Positions 16,410 to 24,553 of a stretch of DNA of 64,000 nt are shown here, one piece after another. Origin of the DNA: Paractinoplanes polyasparticus (GTDB taxonomy: Bacteria; Actinomycetota; Actinomycetes; Mycobacteriales; Micromonosporaceae); the NCBI RefSeq assembly GCF_019710575.1, contig NZ_JAHWFK010000038.1, forward strand, positions 21,004 through 85,003, read 5' to 3'. The notes below the pieces were generated by a model that was not told the origin of the DNA, ran no database searches, and saw only the letters and a list, made by a program, of their open reading frames with translations. A program made the position numbers and the translations under genes. The stretch's first letter is position 1. Each line of letters opens with the position of its first letter.

Positions 16410-17465
16410 TCAGTGGACATCCACGACAGTACGCCCCGGTATGCCGTGCCAGGCGAGCAGATTTTCGGCCTCGGCGACGATCGGTTCGACGTCCACCGGG
16501 TGGAACATGGTGGCCCGCAGGGTGTCGCCGGTGATGGCCCACTTCCCGGCCACCCGGCCGTCGACCAGCACGAACCGCGCGCCCTCGACGCTGAGCCCGC
16601 GGTACGCGTGGTCGATGATCCGGCTGCGGTCGTCGAAGCCGAGCACCACGTTGTCGAAGGCGGGCAGGAAGCGCGGCGGCACCGGCTGATCCGGATCGGG
16701 CAGCGGCCCGTCGAGCACGTCGAGCAGCTCGCGGCCCCGGACGTCGCGGAAGCTGCGTAGTCGCGGCCGCAGTCGCTTGATCGATTCCCGCAGGCCGCTC
16801 AGCCCCGACCAGGCCCGGATGTCGGACGACGACGCCGGTCCGAACGCCCGCAGATACCGCAGCACCAGCTCGTCGGCGAGGCCGGCCGGGGGCACCGGGC
16901 GGCCCAGCCACGTCTCGATGGTCGTGTTGCGGGCGGGCGCCGACTGACCCCAGACCCCGCGCGGCGGCACCTGCACCAGCGGCACGTACGAGCTGAGCGC
17001 GTCCCCGAGCACGCGGGCCGGCACCGACGGCCACCGCCCGCCGACGGCCCGGCCCACCTCGGGCAACGTGCTCGGCGTCCGCTCGAAGTGGGGTTGCCCG
17101 GCCGCCGCCAGCTCGGCCAGGTCGACGCCTTCGAGGTCGCGGCGCAGCACGGCCCGGGCCCGCGCCTCGAGCATCGGCTGGTGCAGCCCCCGCAACCCCA
17201 GGCAGTCGTCCGCCGTGACCAGGTGGATCGTGCGCCGCATGAGCAGGGTGCGCACGACCTGGCGGCTCTCCAGCAGCTCGACCAGCTCGTCCGGCCGGAA
17301 CCCGTCGAGACGGCTCCACAGGCCCACGTACGGCTCGTGCGGTTCCTGGGCCTGCAACCCGACGAGGTGCCGGACGACGTCGACCGCCGGCGCGGTGTGC
17401 CGGCGGTCGAGCATCTGGCGGGCGAGCAGTGCCCGGTTGAGCGCACGGTTGTCGAGCACGTCCAT
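16410..17465 (-). CDS. HTH_42 winged-helix protein, AlkZ/YcaQ-like DNA glycosylase candidate
   Basis: A 351-aa protein of the winged-helix family that includes the AlkZ and YcaQ DNA glycosylases, which remove bulky alkylated bases and unhook crosslinks. The N-terminal helix ends in VVRHLVGLQAQEPHEPYVGL, giving Gln38-Ala-Gln40, the QxQ motif that forms the AlkZ active site. RTLLMRRTIHLVTADD and WPSVPARVLGDAL are conserved elsewhere in the family, and the C-terminal beta region has LPAFDNVVLGFDDRSRII. AlkZ proteins are often self-resistance enzymes, but many paralogues stand alone, and no biosynthetic cluster is evident here. Glycosylase activity is inferred from the motif. Confidence 0.75.
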   Translation of the reverse strand: MDVLDNRALNRALLARQMLDRRHTAPAVDVVRHLVGLQAQEPHEPYVGLWSRLDGFRPDELVELLESRQVVRTLLMRRTIHLVTADDCLGLRGLHQPMLEARARAVLRRDLEGVDLAELAAAGQPHFERTPSTLPEVGRAVGGRWPSVPARVLGDALSSYVPLVQVPPRGVWGQSAPARNTTIETWLGRPVPPAGLADELVLRYLRAFGPASSSDIRAWSGLSGLRESIKRLRPRLRSFRDVRGRELLDVLDGPLPDPDQPVPPRFLPAFDNVVLGFDDRSRIIDHAYRGLSVEGARFVLVDGRVAGKWAITGDTLRATMFHPVDVEPIVAEAENLLAWHGIPGRTVVDVH

Positions 17466-17474
17466 GAGAGGAAG

Positions 17475-17753
17475 CTAGTCGTCGAACCCTTCGTCGGCGC
17501 GCTCCCGCCGCAGATGGGATTCGGCGCGGCGGGCCATCGGTCCCTCTTCGGCGGCCAGGCCCTCGTACATGCCCCGCACTTTCTCGTACGGCTGGTTCGG
17601 CGGCAGCAGGGGCAGCTGCTCGGGGGCGTGCGCCGTCTGCAAGATCTGGGCGCACACGTCGCCGAACAGGCGCTGCAGGTCGATCTCCTGCTGGTAGGCG
17701 CACGCCGCCCGGCGCTCCACCACCAGGTCGGAGACCGTCCGCTCGTCCGCCAT
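17475..17753 (-). CDS. Hypothetical protein, 92 aa
   Basis: A small charged soluble protein with no recognised family. It has many acidic and Arg residues, two Cys (RRAACAYQQE and GDVCAQIL) and a C-terminal tail of ERADEGFDD. AGGAGG lies 7 nt before the ATG, so translation is well supported. The gene ends 9 nt before the AlkZ-like gene on the same strand, so the two are probably co-transcribed and may act together. Nothing else indicates a function. Confidence 0.65.
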   Translation of the reverse strand: MADERTVSDLVVERRAACAYQQEIDLQRLFGDVCAQILQTAHAPEQLPLLPPNQPYEKVRGMYEGLAAEEGPMARRAESHLRRERADEGFDD

Positions 17754-17800
17754 GCCGCCACCTCCTCAGGTGACGGCATGGCTACCCAGCATCGGACGGG

Positions 17801-18496
17801 CTACGCGGCGGCCTCGCGGATGAGGTCGACCAGCGTGGCCGCCTCGGGAATGGCGACGGTGTGCGAGCCGCCGGCCAGTTCGACCGTGCGGCGCGAGCCG
17901 GCCCGCTCGGCCATGAAGCGGTGCGCGGCGACCGGGATGTTGAGGTCGTCGCTGCCGAACAGGAACCAGGACGGGATGGACTTCCAGGCCGGGTCGCCGG
18001 ACGCCTCGTTGAGCGCGCCCTCGGTGATCGGCCGCTGGGTCACGGCCCAGACAGCGGCGTCCTCGGCCGGCGAGTCGGCCGCGAACTGGTGGTGGTAGGC
18101 GTCCTGCCGGATGTAGAGGTCGGTGCTGCCGTCCGGCAGCTTGACCGGGTTGAGCGTCTCGCCCAGCGAGCTGCCCGGGAACTTGCCGGCCAGGGCGGCG
18201 GCGCTCTCCCCCGCGTCGGCCGCGAAGGCGCCCACGTAGACCAGCGACTTCACGTTGGCGGCACCGGTGGCGGCGTTGGTGATGAGCATGCCCCCGTACG
18301 AGTGGCCGACCAGCACGATGTCGCCCTCGATGGAGGCGAGCGTGGCCCGCAGGTAGTCCGAGTCGTACTTGACGCCGCGCAGCGGGTTGGCCACGGCCAC
18401 CGCCGGGTAGCCGTCCGCCCGCAGCAGCTTGATGACGCCGTCCCAGCTGGCCGACTCGGCGAACGCGCCGTGCACGAGGACGATGGTCGGTTTCAT
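17801..18496 (-). CDS. Alpha/beta hydrolase (esterase-like)
   Basis: A 231-aa single-domain alpha/beta hydrolase. It begins MKPTIVLVHGAFAESASWDG with the HG oxyanion motif. The nucleophile elbow is VLVGHSYGGMLI, the acid is probably in WFLFGSDDLNIP, and the His is in AGGSHTVAIPEA. This compact form is widespread in actinobacteria and is often annotated as an esterase or salicylate-esterase-like hydrolase, with unknown natural substrate. I chose ATG 18496 since GGGGAG lies 5 nt upstream; the 13 extra upstream codons lack support. It stands alone, with 150 nt before the next gene. Confidence 0.82.
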   Translation of the reverse strand: MKPTIVLVHGAFAESASWDGVIKLLRADGYPAVAVANPLRGVKYDSDYLRATLASIEGDIVLVGHSYGGMLITNAATGAANVKSLVYVGAFAADAGESAAALAGKFPGSSLGETLNPVKLPDGSTDLYIRQDAYHHQFAADSPAEDAAVWAVTQRPITEGALNEASGDPAWKSIPSWFLFGSDDLNIPVAAHRFMAERAGSRRTVELAGGSHTVAIPEAATLVDLIREAAA

Positions 18497-18645
18497 GTGC
18501 TCTCCCCCAGGTTCCGCGGATCGGTTCCTCCTCACCCTGCCCCGCCACCGGCGACAGGGGATCAGTAATTCGACTGGTTGTCGACGTAAAGCCCGGGTAT
18601 TCGACCTGCGTACACCTGTCTGAGAGGAGCGTCACGTGACCCCGG

Positions 18646-19542
18646 TCAGGCCACGGTTGCTGCCGCCGCGGCCAAGGCGTCGAGAGTGGACCGGTCCGGT
18701 TGATCGAGCACGGCCTGTGACTCGTCGACCAGGCCGGTCAGGCGGGCCACCTCGGCCTCGGTCAGATCCCGGGCCACCTCGGACGCGGCCACGTTGGCCC
18801 GCAGATGGCCGGCGTTGCCCGTGCCGGGGATGACGACCATCGCCGGCGAGCGGCGCAGCAGCCAGGCCAGGGCGACCTGGGCCGGGGACACACCGAGGCG
18901 CTGCGCCGGGCCGGTCAGTTCGGCGTAACCGGTGAGCCGCCCGGAAGCCAGCGGGTAGTACGGCACGAACATGATGTCCTGCGCCTCGCAGTCGGCGAGC
19001 ACCTGCACACCGCTGCGGTCGAGGAGGTTGAAGCGGTTCTGCACGGCCGCGATCGGCGTCAGCTTCTGGGCCCGGGCCAGCATCTCCGGTGACGCGCCGG
19101 ACAGCCCGATGCGCCGGATCAGGCCCTGCTCCCGCAGCTCGACGAGCACCCCGAGCGAGTCCTCGAGCGGAACGTCGCTCGCCATACCGCGATAGTCACC
19201 GTCGAGCCGCAGGTAGGTGAGCTCGCTGACCTCCACCCCCAGGTCTTCGAGTGCCTCGTGCACCTGCCGGCGGACCGTGTCCGGGTGGTCGGTGACGAGC
19301 CACTCGCCGTTCGGTCCCCGGCCCGCGCCGACCTTGTTGCCGACGATCAGCCCCTCCTTGGGCAGCGCCTGCCCGATCAACTGATTCACCGTCCGCGGCC
19401 CGTACGCGTTGGCGGTGTCGAAGAAGGTCACGCCCAGCTCGACAGCCAGGCGCAGCACGCCACGCGCCGCCTCGGGGTCCGCCGGCAGGCCCAGCACGTT
19501 CGGGCCGGCCAGTTGCATGGCGCCGTATCCCACTCGGTTCAT
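18646..19542 (-). CDS. Aldo/keto reductase
   Basis: A 298-aa NAD(P)H-dependent oxidoreductase with the TIM-barrel AKR pattern: FFDTANAYGPRTVNQLIGQAL carries the catalytic Asp and Tyr, and VGNKVGAG the Lys. The usual tetrad His region reads YLRLDGDY, so His is replaced, as in some actinobacterial subgroups. The C-terminal cofactor region is VVIPGTGNAGHLRANV. It is divergent from a TetR gene, and four related operator copies fill the 90-nt gap. The pair therefore looks like a self-contained inducible detoxification unit. The carbonyl substrate is unknown. AGGAG precedes the ATG by 8 nt. Confidence 0.9.
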   Translation of the reverse strand: MNRVGYGAMQLAGPNVLGLPADPEAARGVLRLAVELGVTFFDTANAYGPRTVNQLIGQALPKEGLIVGNKVGAGRGPNGEWLVTDHPDTVRRQVHEALEDLGVEVSELTYLRLDGDYRGMASDVPLEDSLGVLVELREQGLIRRIGLSGASPEMLARAQKLTPIAAVQNRFNLLDRSGVQVLADCEAQDIMFVPYYPLASGRLTGYAELTGPAQRLGVSPAQVALAWLLRRSPAMVVIPGTGNAGHLRANVAASEVARDLTEAEVARLTGLVDESQAVLDQPDRSTLDALAAAAATVA

Positions 19543-19559
19543 GGTTCTCTCTCCTCGGC

Positions 19560-19633
19560 CGTATCACTGCCACGCCCACATGCGTAGCAGTGCTACGTTC
19601 CAGTGATACGCCAAATGCCGTAGCATTGCAACG
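19560..19633. promoter_or_regulatory. Four TetR operator copies between aldo/keto reductase and tetR
   Basis: Related 15-bp sites occur at 19560-19574 (CGTATCACTGCCACG), 19583-19597 (CGTAGCAGTGCTACG, perfect 7+7 arms), 19596-19610 on the minus strand (CGTATCACTGGAACG) and 19619-19633 (CGTAGCATTGCAACG). The consensus is CGTAkCAnTGnnACG. Start-to-start spacings are 23, 13 and 23 bp. The last copy contains the TAGCAT -10 box of the tetR gene and its first start-codon base, so binding would block that promoter directly. Confidence 0.75.
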
Positions 19634-20319
19634 TGACCGATGCGAAGACCCGGGCGATCCTCGAGGTGGCGGGCGAGATCCTGGAGCGGGAGGGGGCCCA
19701 GGCGGTCTCGACCCGTTCGGTCGCCGCGGCCGCCGGCATCCGTGCCGCCTCGCTCTACCAGCTCTTCGGCGACAAGGACGGTCTGCTCGCCGCGCTGGCC
19801 GTCCACGCGTTCGACCTCTACCTGTCCGAGAAGCACACGCTCGAGCCGACCGACGACCCGGTGGCGGACATGCGCCGGGGCTGGGACATGCACGTCGACT
19901 TCGGCCTGCGCCACCCCGCGCTCTACCTCTTGATGTTCGGCACCGACCGGCCCGGACGCCGCCCACCGGCCGCCGCCGAGGCCGACCGGCTGCTGCTCAC
20001 CTTCCTCGACCGCGTCGCCGCCGTGGGCCGGCTCCGCGTCCCGCCCGACGTTGCCGCGTCCCTCGCCACCGCCGCGATCATCGGCGTCACGCTGACCTTG
20101 ATCGGCCTGCCCGCCGACGACCGCGACCCGACGCTGTCCGCCCGGATGCGAGACACCTTGATCGACTCGATCGTCACCGACCCGGCCCCGGCCGCGGACC
20201 CCGGTCTGGCGTCACGCGCCCTCGCCCTCGACGCCGCAGTCGCCACCGCGGGCACCCTCCCCCTGCGCCCCACCGAGACCGCCCTGCTGCGCGACTGGCT
20301 CGACCGCCTGGCCCGCTGA
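19633..20319 (+). CDS. TetR-family regulator divergent from aldo/keto reductase
   Basis: A 228-aa TetR-type repressor with an N-terminal DNA-binding domain (LEVAGEILEREGAQAVSTRS, VAAAAGIRAASLYQLFGDKD) and a C-terminal domain that looks like the TetR_C_33/WHG-type sensor (MRRGWDMHVDFGLRHPALYLLMFG). The GTG start has no Shine-Dalgarno site, but TAGCAT lies exactly 6 nt upstream, so the transcript is probably leaderless. It should repress itself and the aldo/keto reductase. Its stop is 9 nt from the stop of the convergent M24 peptidase gene. Confidence 0.88.
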   Translation: MTDAKTRAILEVAGEILEREGAQAVSTRSVAAAAGIRAASLYQLFGDKDGLLAALAVHAFDLYLSEKHTLEPTDDPVADMRRGWDMHVDFGLRHPALYLLMFGTDRPGRRPPAAAEADRLLLTFLDRVAAVGRLRVPPDVAASLATAAIIGVTLTLIGLPADDRDPTLSARMRDTLIDSIVTDPAPAADPGLASRALALDAAVATAGTLPLRPTETALLRDWLDRLAR

Positions 20320-20327
20320 CCGGCGCT

Positions 20328-21377
20328 TCAGCTCACGACGGCCAGGGCGTGGTCGGTGGTGTTGAGCCGCCGGCCGCCGGTCCCGGTCACCGTCACGATG
20401 TCCTCGATGCGGACGCCGAAGCGGCCGGGCAGATAGATGCCGGGCTCGATCGAGAAGCACATGCCCGGCACGAGCGGCTGCTCCTCACCTCGTACGAGAT
20501 AAGGGGGCTCGTGTGTGGTCAGGCCGATGCCGTGCCCGGTGCGGTGGATGAAGAACTCCCCGAACCCGGCGTCCTCGATGATGTCGCGGGCGACCCGGTC
20601 GATCTCCTGACCGGCGACACCCGGGCGTACGGCTTCGAAGGCGGCCTGCTGGGCGGCCCGCACGACGTCGAAGACCCGCTGTTCGTACGGTGTGGGCGCG
20701 CCGACGTGGACGGTGCGCGTCGTGTCGGAGCCGTAGCCGTCCTTGAGGCCGCCGAAGTCGAGCACCACCATGTCGCCCTCGCGGATGACCCGGTCGCCGA
20801 TGTCGTGGTGCGGGTCGGCGCCGTTCGGGCCGGCGGCGACGATCGTGAAGTCGACCTGCTCGTGGCCGTGCTCGCGCAGCAGGCGGGCCAGGTCGGCGGC
20901 GACCTGCACCTCGGTGCGCCCCGCGAAGCGTACGGAGAGAATCTGCTCGTACGTCGCGTCGGCGGCGGCCCCGGCCGCGGCGAGCAACTCGACCTCGGCG
21001 GCGTCCTTGACCGCCCGCAGCATCGGCAGCGAGCCGGTCATGCTGGTCCAGCGCGTGCGCGGCGCCGCCTCCTGCAGAGCGATGACGTGCATGGCCCAGG
21101 CGGAATCCGAGATGGCGTAGCGGCCGCCCGGCTCGAGAAGGGCGGCCACCACGGCGTACGGATCCTCGCCGTCCCGCCACGGCACGACCTCGAGGCCGGG
21201 CAGCTCGCCCGGGTGCTCGAGCGCGGGCACGACCAGCACCCTCGCCGGCAGGACGAGCATCGTGAGCCGCTCGGTGACCGGGGGCCGCAGACCGGTGAAG
21301 TAGACGAGGTCGGGGCCGGGTGTGACGAGCAGGCCGTCGAGGCCGGCGGGCAGCGGCCGGTCGAGGCGGGCGTTCAT
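20328..21377 (-). CDS. M24 metallopeptidase, Xaa-Pro dipeptidase-like
   Basis: A 349-aa pita-bread-fold metallopeptidase that removes or cleaves N-terminal residues next to proline. The N-terminal creatinase-like domain is short (about 120 aa). The five metal ligands are visible: Asp in MVVLDFGGLKDG, Asp in GYGSDTTRTVHVG, His in FIHRTGHGIGLTTHE, Glu in CFSIEPGIYLPG and Glu in GVRIEDIVTVT. It is cytoplasmic with no signal peptide. The ATG overlaps the GH13 gene's stop (ATGA), making it the third gene of a coupled operon with a SulP transporter. Confidence 0.9.
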   Translation of the reverse strand: MNARLDRPLPAGLDGLLVTPGPDLVYFTGLRPPVTERLTMLVLPARVLVVPALEHPGELPGLEVVPWRDGEDPYAVVAALLEPGGRYAISDSAWAMHVIALQEAAPRTRWTSMTGSLPMLRAVKDAAEVELLAAAGAAADATYEQILSVRFAGRTEVQVAADLARLLREHGHEQVDFTIVAAGPNGADPHHDIGDRVIREGDMVVLDFGGLKDGYGSDTTRTVHVGAPTPYEQRVFDVVRAAQQAAFEAVRPGVAGQEIDRVARDIIEDAGFGEFFIHRTGHGIGLTTHEPPYLVRGEEQPLVPGMCFSIEPGIYLPGRFGVRIEDIVTVTGTGGRRLNTTDHALAVVS

Positions 21378-22756
21378 CGGCGCGTCTCCAGCACGTGGAA
21401 GCCCCAGGCGGGCAGGCCGACGACCAGGCCACCGGCGGCCAGCTCGTCACCGTCGCGGTCGAAGACGCGGCCGTCGAGCAGGTCGGTCAGGCGCCACTGC
21501 CTGCCGGCGGTGGGCCAGGGCAGCCGTACGCGGGTCCAGATCGGCTCCCGGCTGAAGTTGATCACCACCAGGTGGCGGGTGGCGCTGCCCTCCCAGGTCC
21601 AGGCGAGCACGTCCGGGGTGTCGAGCAACCGCCACTGCCCCGCGTCCCGGAGGACGACCAGGCGGTCGTAGAAGTCGCGCAGCCCCTCGTCGACGGGCTC
21701 GTCCGGGAAGCGGCCCAGGAACACGGGCAGCTTGACCCGGCGGCCCTCGAACTGGCCGTCGTGCCAGAGCGTCGAGCCCGGCAGGGTGGCGAGGGCGACC
21801 GCGGCGGCCCGTCCGCGCGGGCCGGGCAGGGCGGTGGCGGCGCGCGGCTCGTCGTGGTTCTCGATGAAGCGCAGGAGCTTGTTCTGATAGTCGAGGCCGG
21901 CGCGCAGGTGACCGCGCACGGCGGCGGCGTCTTCGTGGACCAGCCGGTCGTACAGGCGCTTGTCGTAGCAGAGGTCGAAGCCCTGCTGCTGAAGCTCCCA
22001 CTCGGTGTCCCAGTACGCCTCGGCGACGAACAGCAGCTCGTCCTTCAGCTCGGCGATGATCGCCGGCCAGAACTCCTCGGCGGGCCGCGGGCCGGCGCGG
22101 TCACCCCAGGTGCCGGCGAAGATGTCGTTGAAGACGAGCATGGCCATGTCGCAGCGCACGCCGTCGCACTGGGCGGCGATGTCGCGCAGGGTGCTCAGGG
22201 TGGCCGCGCGCAGGCCCGGGTGGAAGGCGTTGAGCTGGGCGACGTCGGGCCAGGGCGGGAAGTACGGGTCGCGGCCGCGGGCGATGACGCGGTCGCCGGC
22301 GGCGAACCAGCTTCCGGGGTCGTTCGCCAGGTCTTCGGGGGCGCCGTTGATGAACCAGTCGGGATGCTCGGTGATCGCCGGATGGTCGGGGGCCACATGG
22401 TTGGGGACGTAGTCGAGGATGAGCTTGAGCCCCCGCTGCGCCAGGTCGCTCCGGGCCGCGGCCAATCCGGCGCGGCCGCCCAAACGGTGATCAACTTCGT
22501 ATCGGCGTACGCAATAGGGCGATCCGACGATGTCCCGGTCGGTCAGATCGGGCAGGGCGGCGTGGAACTCCCGCTGCAGGCCCTCGTTGCTCCGGGCGAT
22601 GCCGAGGCCGGCCGGGCTGCGTTCCCAGACGCCCATGAGCCAGACCGCATCGAAGCCGATCAGCTCGTCCCAGACCGCGCCCGGCACGTCGGCCAGGCTC
22701 GCCACGCCCAGACCGGCGAGCCAGGGCCACGTGTTGATCTCGTAGACCGACGTCAT
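21374..22756 (-). CDS. GH13-family alpha-amylase-like glycosidase
   Basis: A 460-aa (beta/alpha)8 enzyme of the alpha-amylase superfamily acting on alpha-glucans or related sugars. Region I is LILDYVPNHVAPDHP, region II is GVRCDMAMLVF with the nucleophile Asp, region III is LLFVAEAYWDTEW with the acid Glu, and region IV is RFIENHDEPRAAT with the stabilising Asp. There is no signal peptide, so it is cytoplasmic. The C-terminal ~90 residues form the usual beta-domain. The ATG overlaps the SulP stop (ATGA), and its own stop overlaps the M24 gene start. The pairing with an anion transporter is unusual. Confidence 0.88.
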   Translation of the reverse strand: MTSVYEINTWPWLAGLGVASLADVPGAVWDELIGFDAVWLMGVWERSPAGLGIARSNEGLQREFHAALPDLTDRDIVGSPYCVRRYEVDHRLGGRAGLAAARSDLAQRGLKLILDYVPNHVAPDHPAITEHPDWFINGAPEDLANDPGSWFAAGDRVIARGRDPYFPPWPDVAQLNAFHPGLRAATLSTLRDIAAQCDGVRCDMAMLVFNDIFAGTWGDRAGPRPAEEFWPAIIAELKDELLFVAEAYWDTEWELQQQGFDLCYDKRLYDRLVHEDAAAVRGHLRAGLDYQNKLLRFIENHDEPRAATALPGPRGRAAAVALATLPGSTLWHDGQFEGRRVKLPVFLGRFPDEPVDEGLRDFYDRLVVLRDAGQWRLLDTPDVLAWTWEGSATRHLVVINFSREPIWTRVRLPWPTAGRQWRLTDLLDGRVFDRDGDELAAGGLVVGLPAWGFHVLETRR

Positions 22757-24423
22757 GGGCCGAATCCTGCCCGATAGGCGGCGACCGCGTCGTCCAGGCT
22801 CGGATAGAAGTGTGCCGGATCGATGGTGCGGGTCAGCTCGTACCGGTCGATCTTCTCCTTGACCGGGTGCTTCAGCTCGGCGAAGACCAGGGAGATGCCC
22901 TTGGCGTTGAGCTCCTCGTCCAGCTCCTCCAGCATGTCGGCGGCGGTGGTGTCGACGTCGGTGATCGGCTCGGCGGCGATGACGATCCAGCGCGGCTCCT
23001 GCTGGGCGAGGCGGCGGATCTCCTCCCGGAAGGTGCGCGCGTTGGCGAAGATGAGCGGCGCGTCGAACCGGAAGATGACGAGGCCGTCCATCCGCGCGCC
23101 GTCCGGATACTGGTGGAGGTCGTGGTAGCCGTCGACGCCGGCGGGCTTCACGAGCACCGTCCGGTACGGCCACCATGCCCGGCGGAAGACGTTGAGCACG
23201 GACAGCGCGACCGCGACGGCGATCCCGGGCAGCACACCGAGCACGGCGACCCCGACGAAGGCCGCCGTGGCGAGCGCGAACTCGATGCGGCGCTGCTTCC
23301 ACAGCCGCACCATGCCGTCGATGTCGAGCAGCCCGATCGAGGCGGCGACGACGACGGCCGCCAGCATGGGTTGCGGCATGTCCTTGAGCAGGCCCGGGAC
23401 GAGCAGCAGCATGAGCGTGATGGCAGCCGCGCCCACCAGCCCGGTGAGCTGCGACTTGGCGCCGGCCGCGGCCGCCACCGCGGTGCGCGAGCCGCTCGTG
23501 CTGACCGGGAAACCCTGGAACAGCCCGGCCGCGAGGTTGGCCGCGCCGATGCCGGCCATCTCCTGGTTGCCGTGCACCTCGCGTCCGGCCCGGGCCGCGA
23601 ACGTCGAGGCCGTCGAGATGGTGTCGGTGGCCGACACCAGCGTGATCCCGACCGCCGCCGCGGCCAGCATGCCCAGCTCCTGCAGGCTGACCAGGGGAAT
23701 CGTGAACGGCGGAAACCCCTGCGGCAGGGGCCCCACCACGTCGACGTCGTCGAGCCCGAGCACCGTGACCGCCGCGATGGCCCCCACCACGGCCACCAGG
23801 ATGCCCGGCACCCGGGGCAGGAACCGCTGCAGCACCAGAATGACGGCGAGCCCGCCCGCGCCGATCCCCACCGCCGCCGGCACGGTGGCGTCCAGCCCGG
23901 TGACGAAGCCCCTGATGTCGGCGAACAGCCCCTCCCCCTCGACGGAGAAGCCGAAGAGCTTGGGCAGCTGCCCGAAGAAGATCGTGACGGCCAGCCCGTT
24001 GATGTAGCCGAGCTGGGTCGGATGCGACAACAGGTCGGCCACGAACCCCAGCTGGGCGACGGCCGCCACCGTCATGAACAGCCCCACCAGCAGGGCCAGC
24101 ACCGAGGCCAGGGCGACGGCCCGGCCCGGATCACCATCGGCCAGCACGATCGGCACGACCACGGCCGCGATCATCGGCCCCAGCGCCGAGTCGGGCCCGA
24201 GCACCAACACCCGGGAGGGCCCGAAGATCGCGTACGCCACCAGGCAGAGAATCGACGTGTAGAGCCCCGTGATGGCCGGCAGCCCCGCCAGCTCCGCGTA
24301 CGCCATGCCCTGCGGCACGAGCAGGGTGGTGAGCACCAGCCCGGCCACGACGTCCCGCGGCAACCATCGCGCCTCGTAGGTCGCAGCAGCCCCCACCCCG
24401 GGAACCCACTGCGAGCCGCGCAC
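22753..24423 (-). CDS. SulP-family anion transporter with STAS domain
   Basis: A 556-aa membrane transporter of the SulP/SLC26 family, which moves sulfate, bicarbonate or related anions. The N-terminal signature is LVLTTLLVPQGMAYAELAGL followed by ITGLYTSILCLVAYAIFGPS, then about 10-12 hydrophobic helices including GFPVSTSGSRTAVAAAAGAK. The last ~140 residues are a STAS domain (MDGLVIFRFDAPLIFANAR, AAEPITDVDTTAADMLEELD). The first gene of the operon, it starts at a GTG and its stop overlaps the GH13 gene start. The substrate cannot be assigned. Confidence 0.9.
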   Translation of the reverse strand: MRGSQWVPGVGAAATYEARWLPRDVVAGLVLTTLLVPQGMAYAELAGLPAITGLYTSILCLVAYAIFGPSRVLVLGPDSALGPMIAAVVVPIVLADGDPGRAVALASVLALLVGLFMTVAAVAQLGFVADLLSHPTQLGYINGLAVTIFFGQLPKLFGFSVEGEGLFADIRGFVTGLDATVPAAVGIGAGGLAVILVLQRFLPRVPGILVAVVGAIAAVTVLGLDDVDVVGPLPQGFPPFTIPLVSLQELGMLAAAAVGITLVSATDTISTASTFAARAGREVHGNQEMAGIGAANLAAGLFQGFPVSTSGSRTAVAAAAGAKSQLTGLVGAAAITLMLLLVPGLLKDMPQPMLAAVVVAASIGLLDIDGMVRLWKQRRIEFALATAAFVGVAVLGVLPGIAVAVALSVLNVFRRAWWPYRTVLVKPAGVDGYHDLHQYPDGARMDGLVIFRFDAPLIFANARTFREEIRRLAQQEPRWIVIAAEPITDVDTTAADMLEELDEELNAKGISLVFAELKHPVKEKIDRYELTRTIDPAHFYPSLDDAVAAYRAGFGP

Positions 24424-24541
24424 GCTGTCACCGTAGTGGCTGCGCGGCCCGAACGCCCGATCGCCGGCGCGAACCTGCTGGTGAGGGACGCTGCGGGCAC
24501 CGGGTTGCCGGGTCCTCCGGTTCGCCGGGAGGGCCGACCAC

Positions 24542-24547
24542 TACAGT
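24542..24547 (+). promoter_or_regulatory. -10 box for a probable leaderless transcript
   Basis: TACAGT lies 6 nt before the ATG of the following gene, which has no Shine-Dalgarno site. This spacing puts the transcription start at or next to the ATG. No clear -35 box is visible (TTCGCC at 24521 has 15-nt spacing). Confidence 0.5.
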
Positions 24548-24553
24548 TTCATC

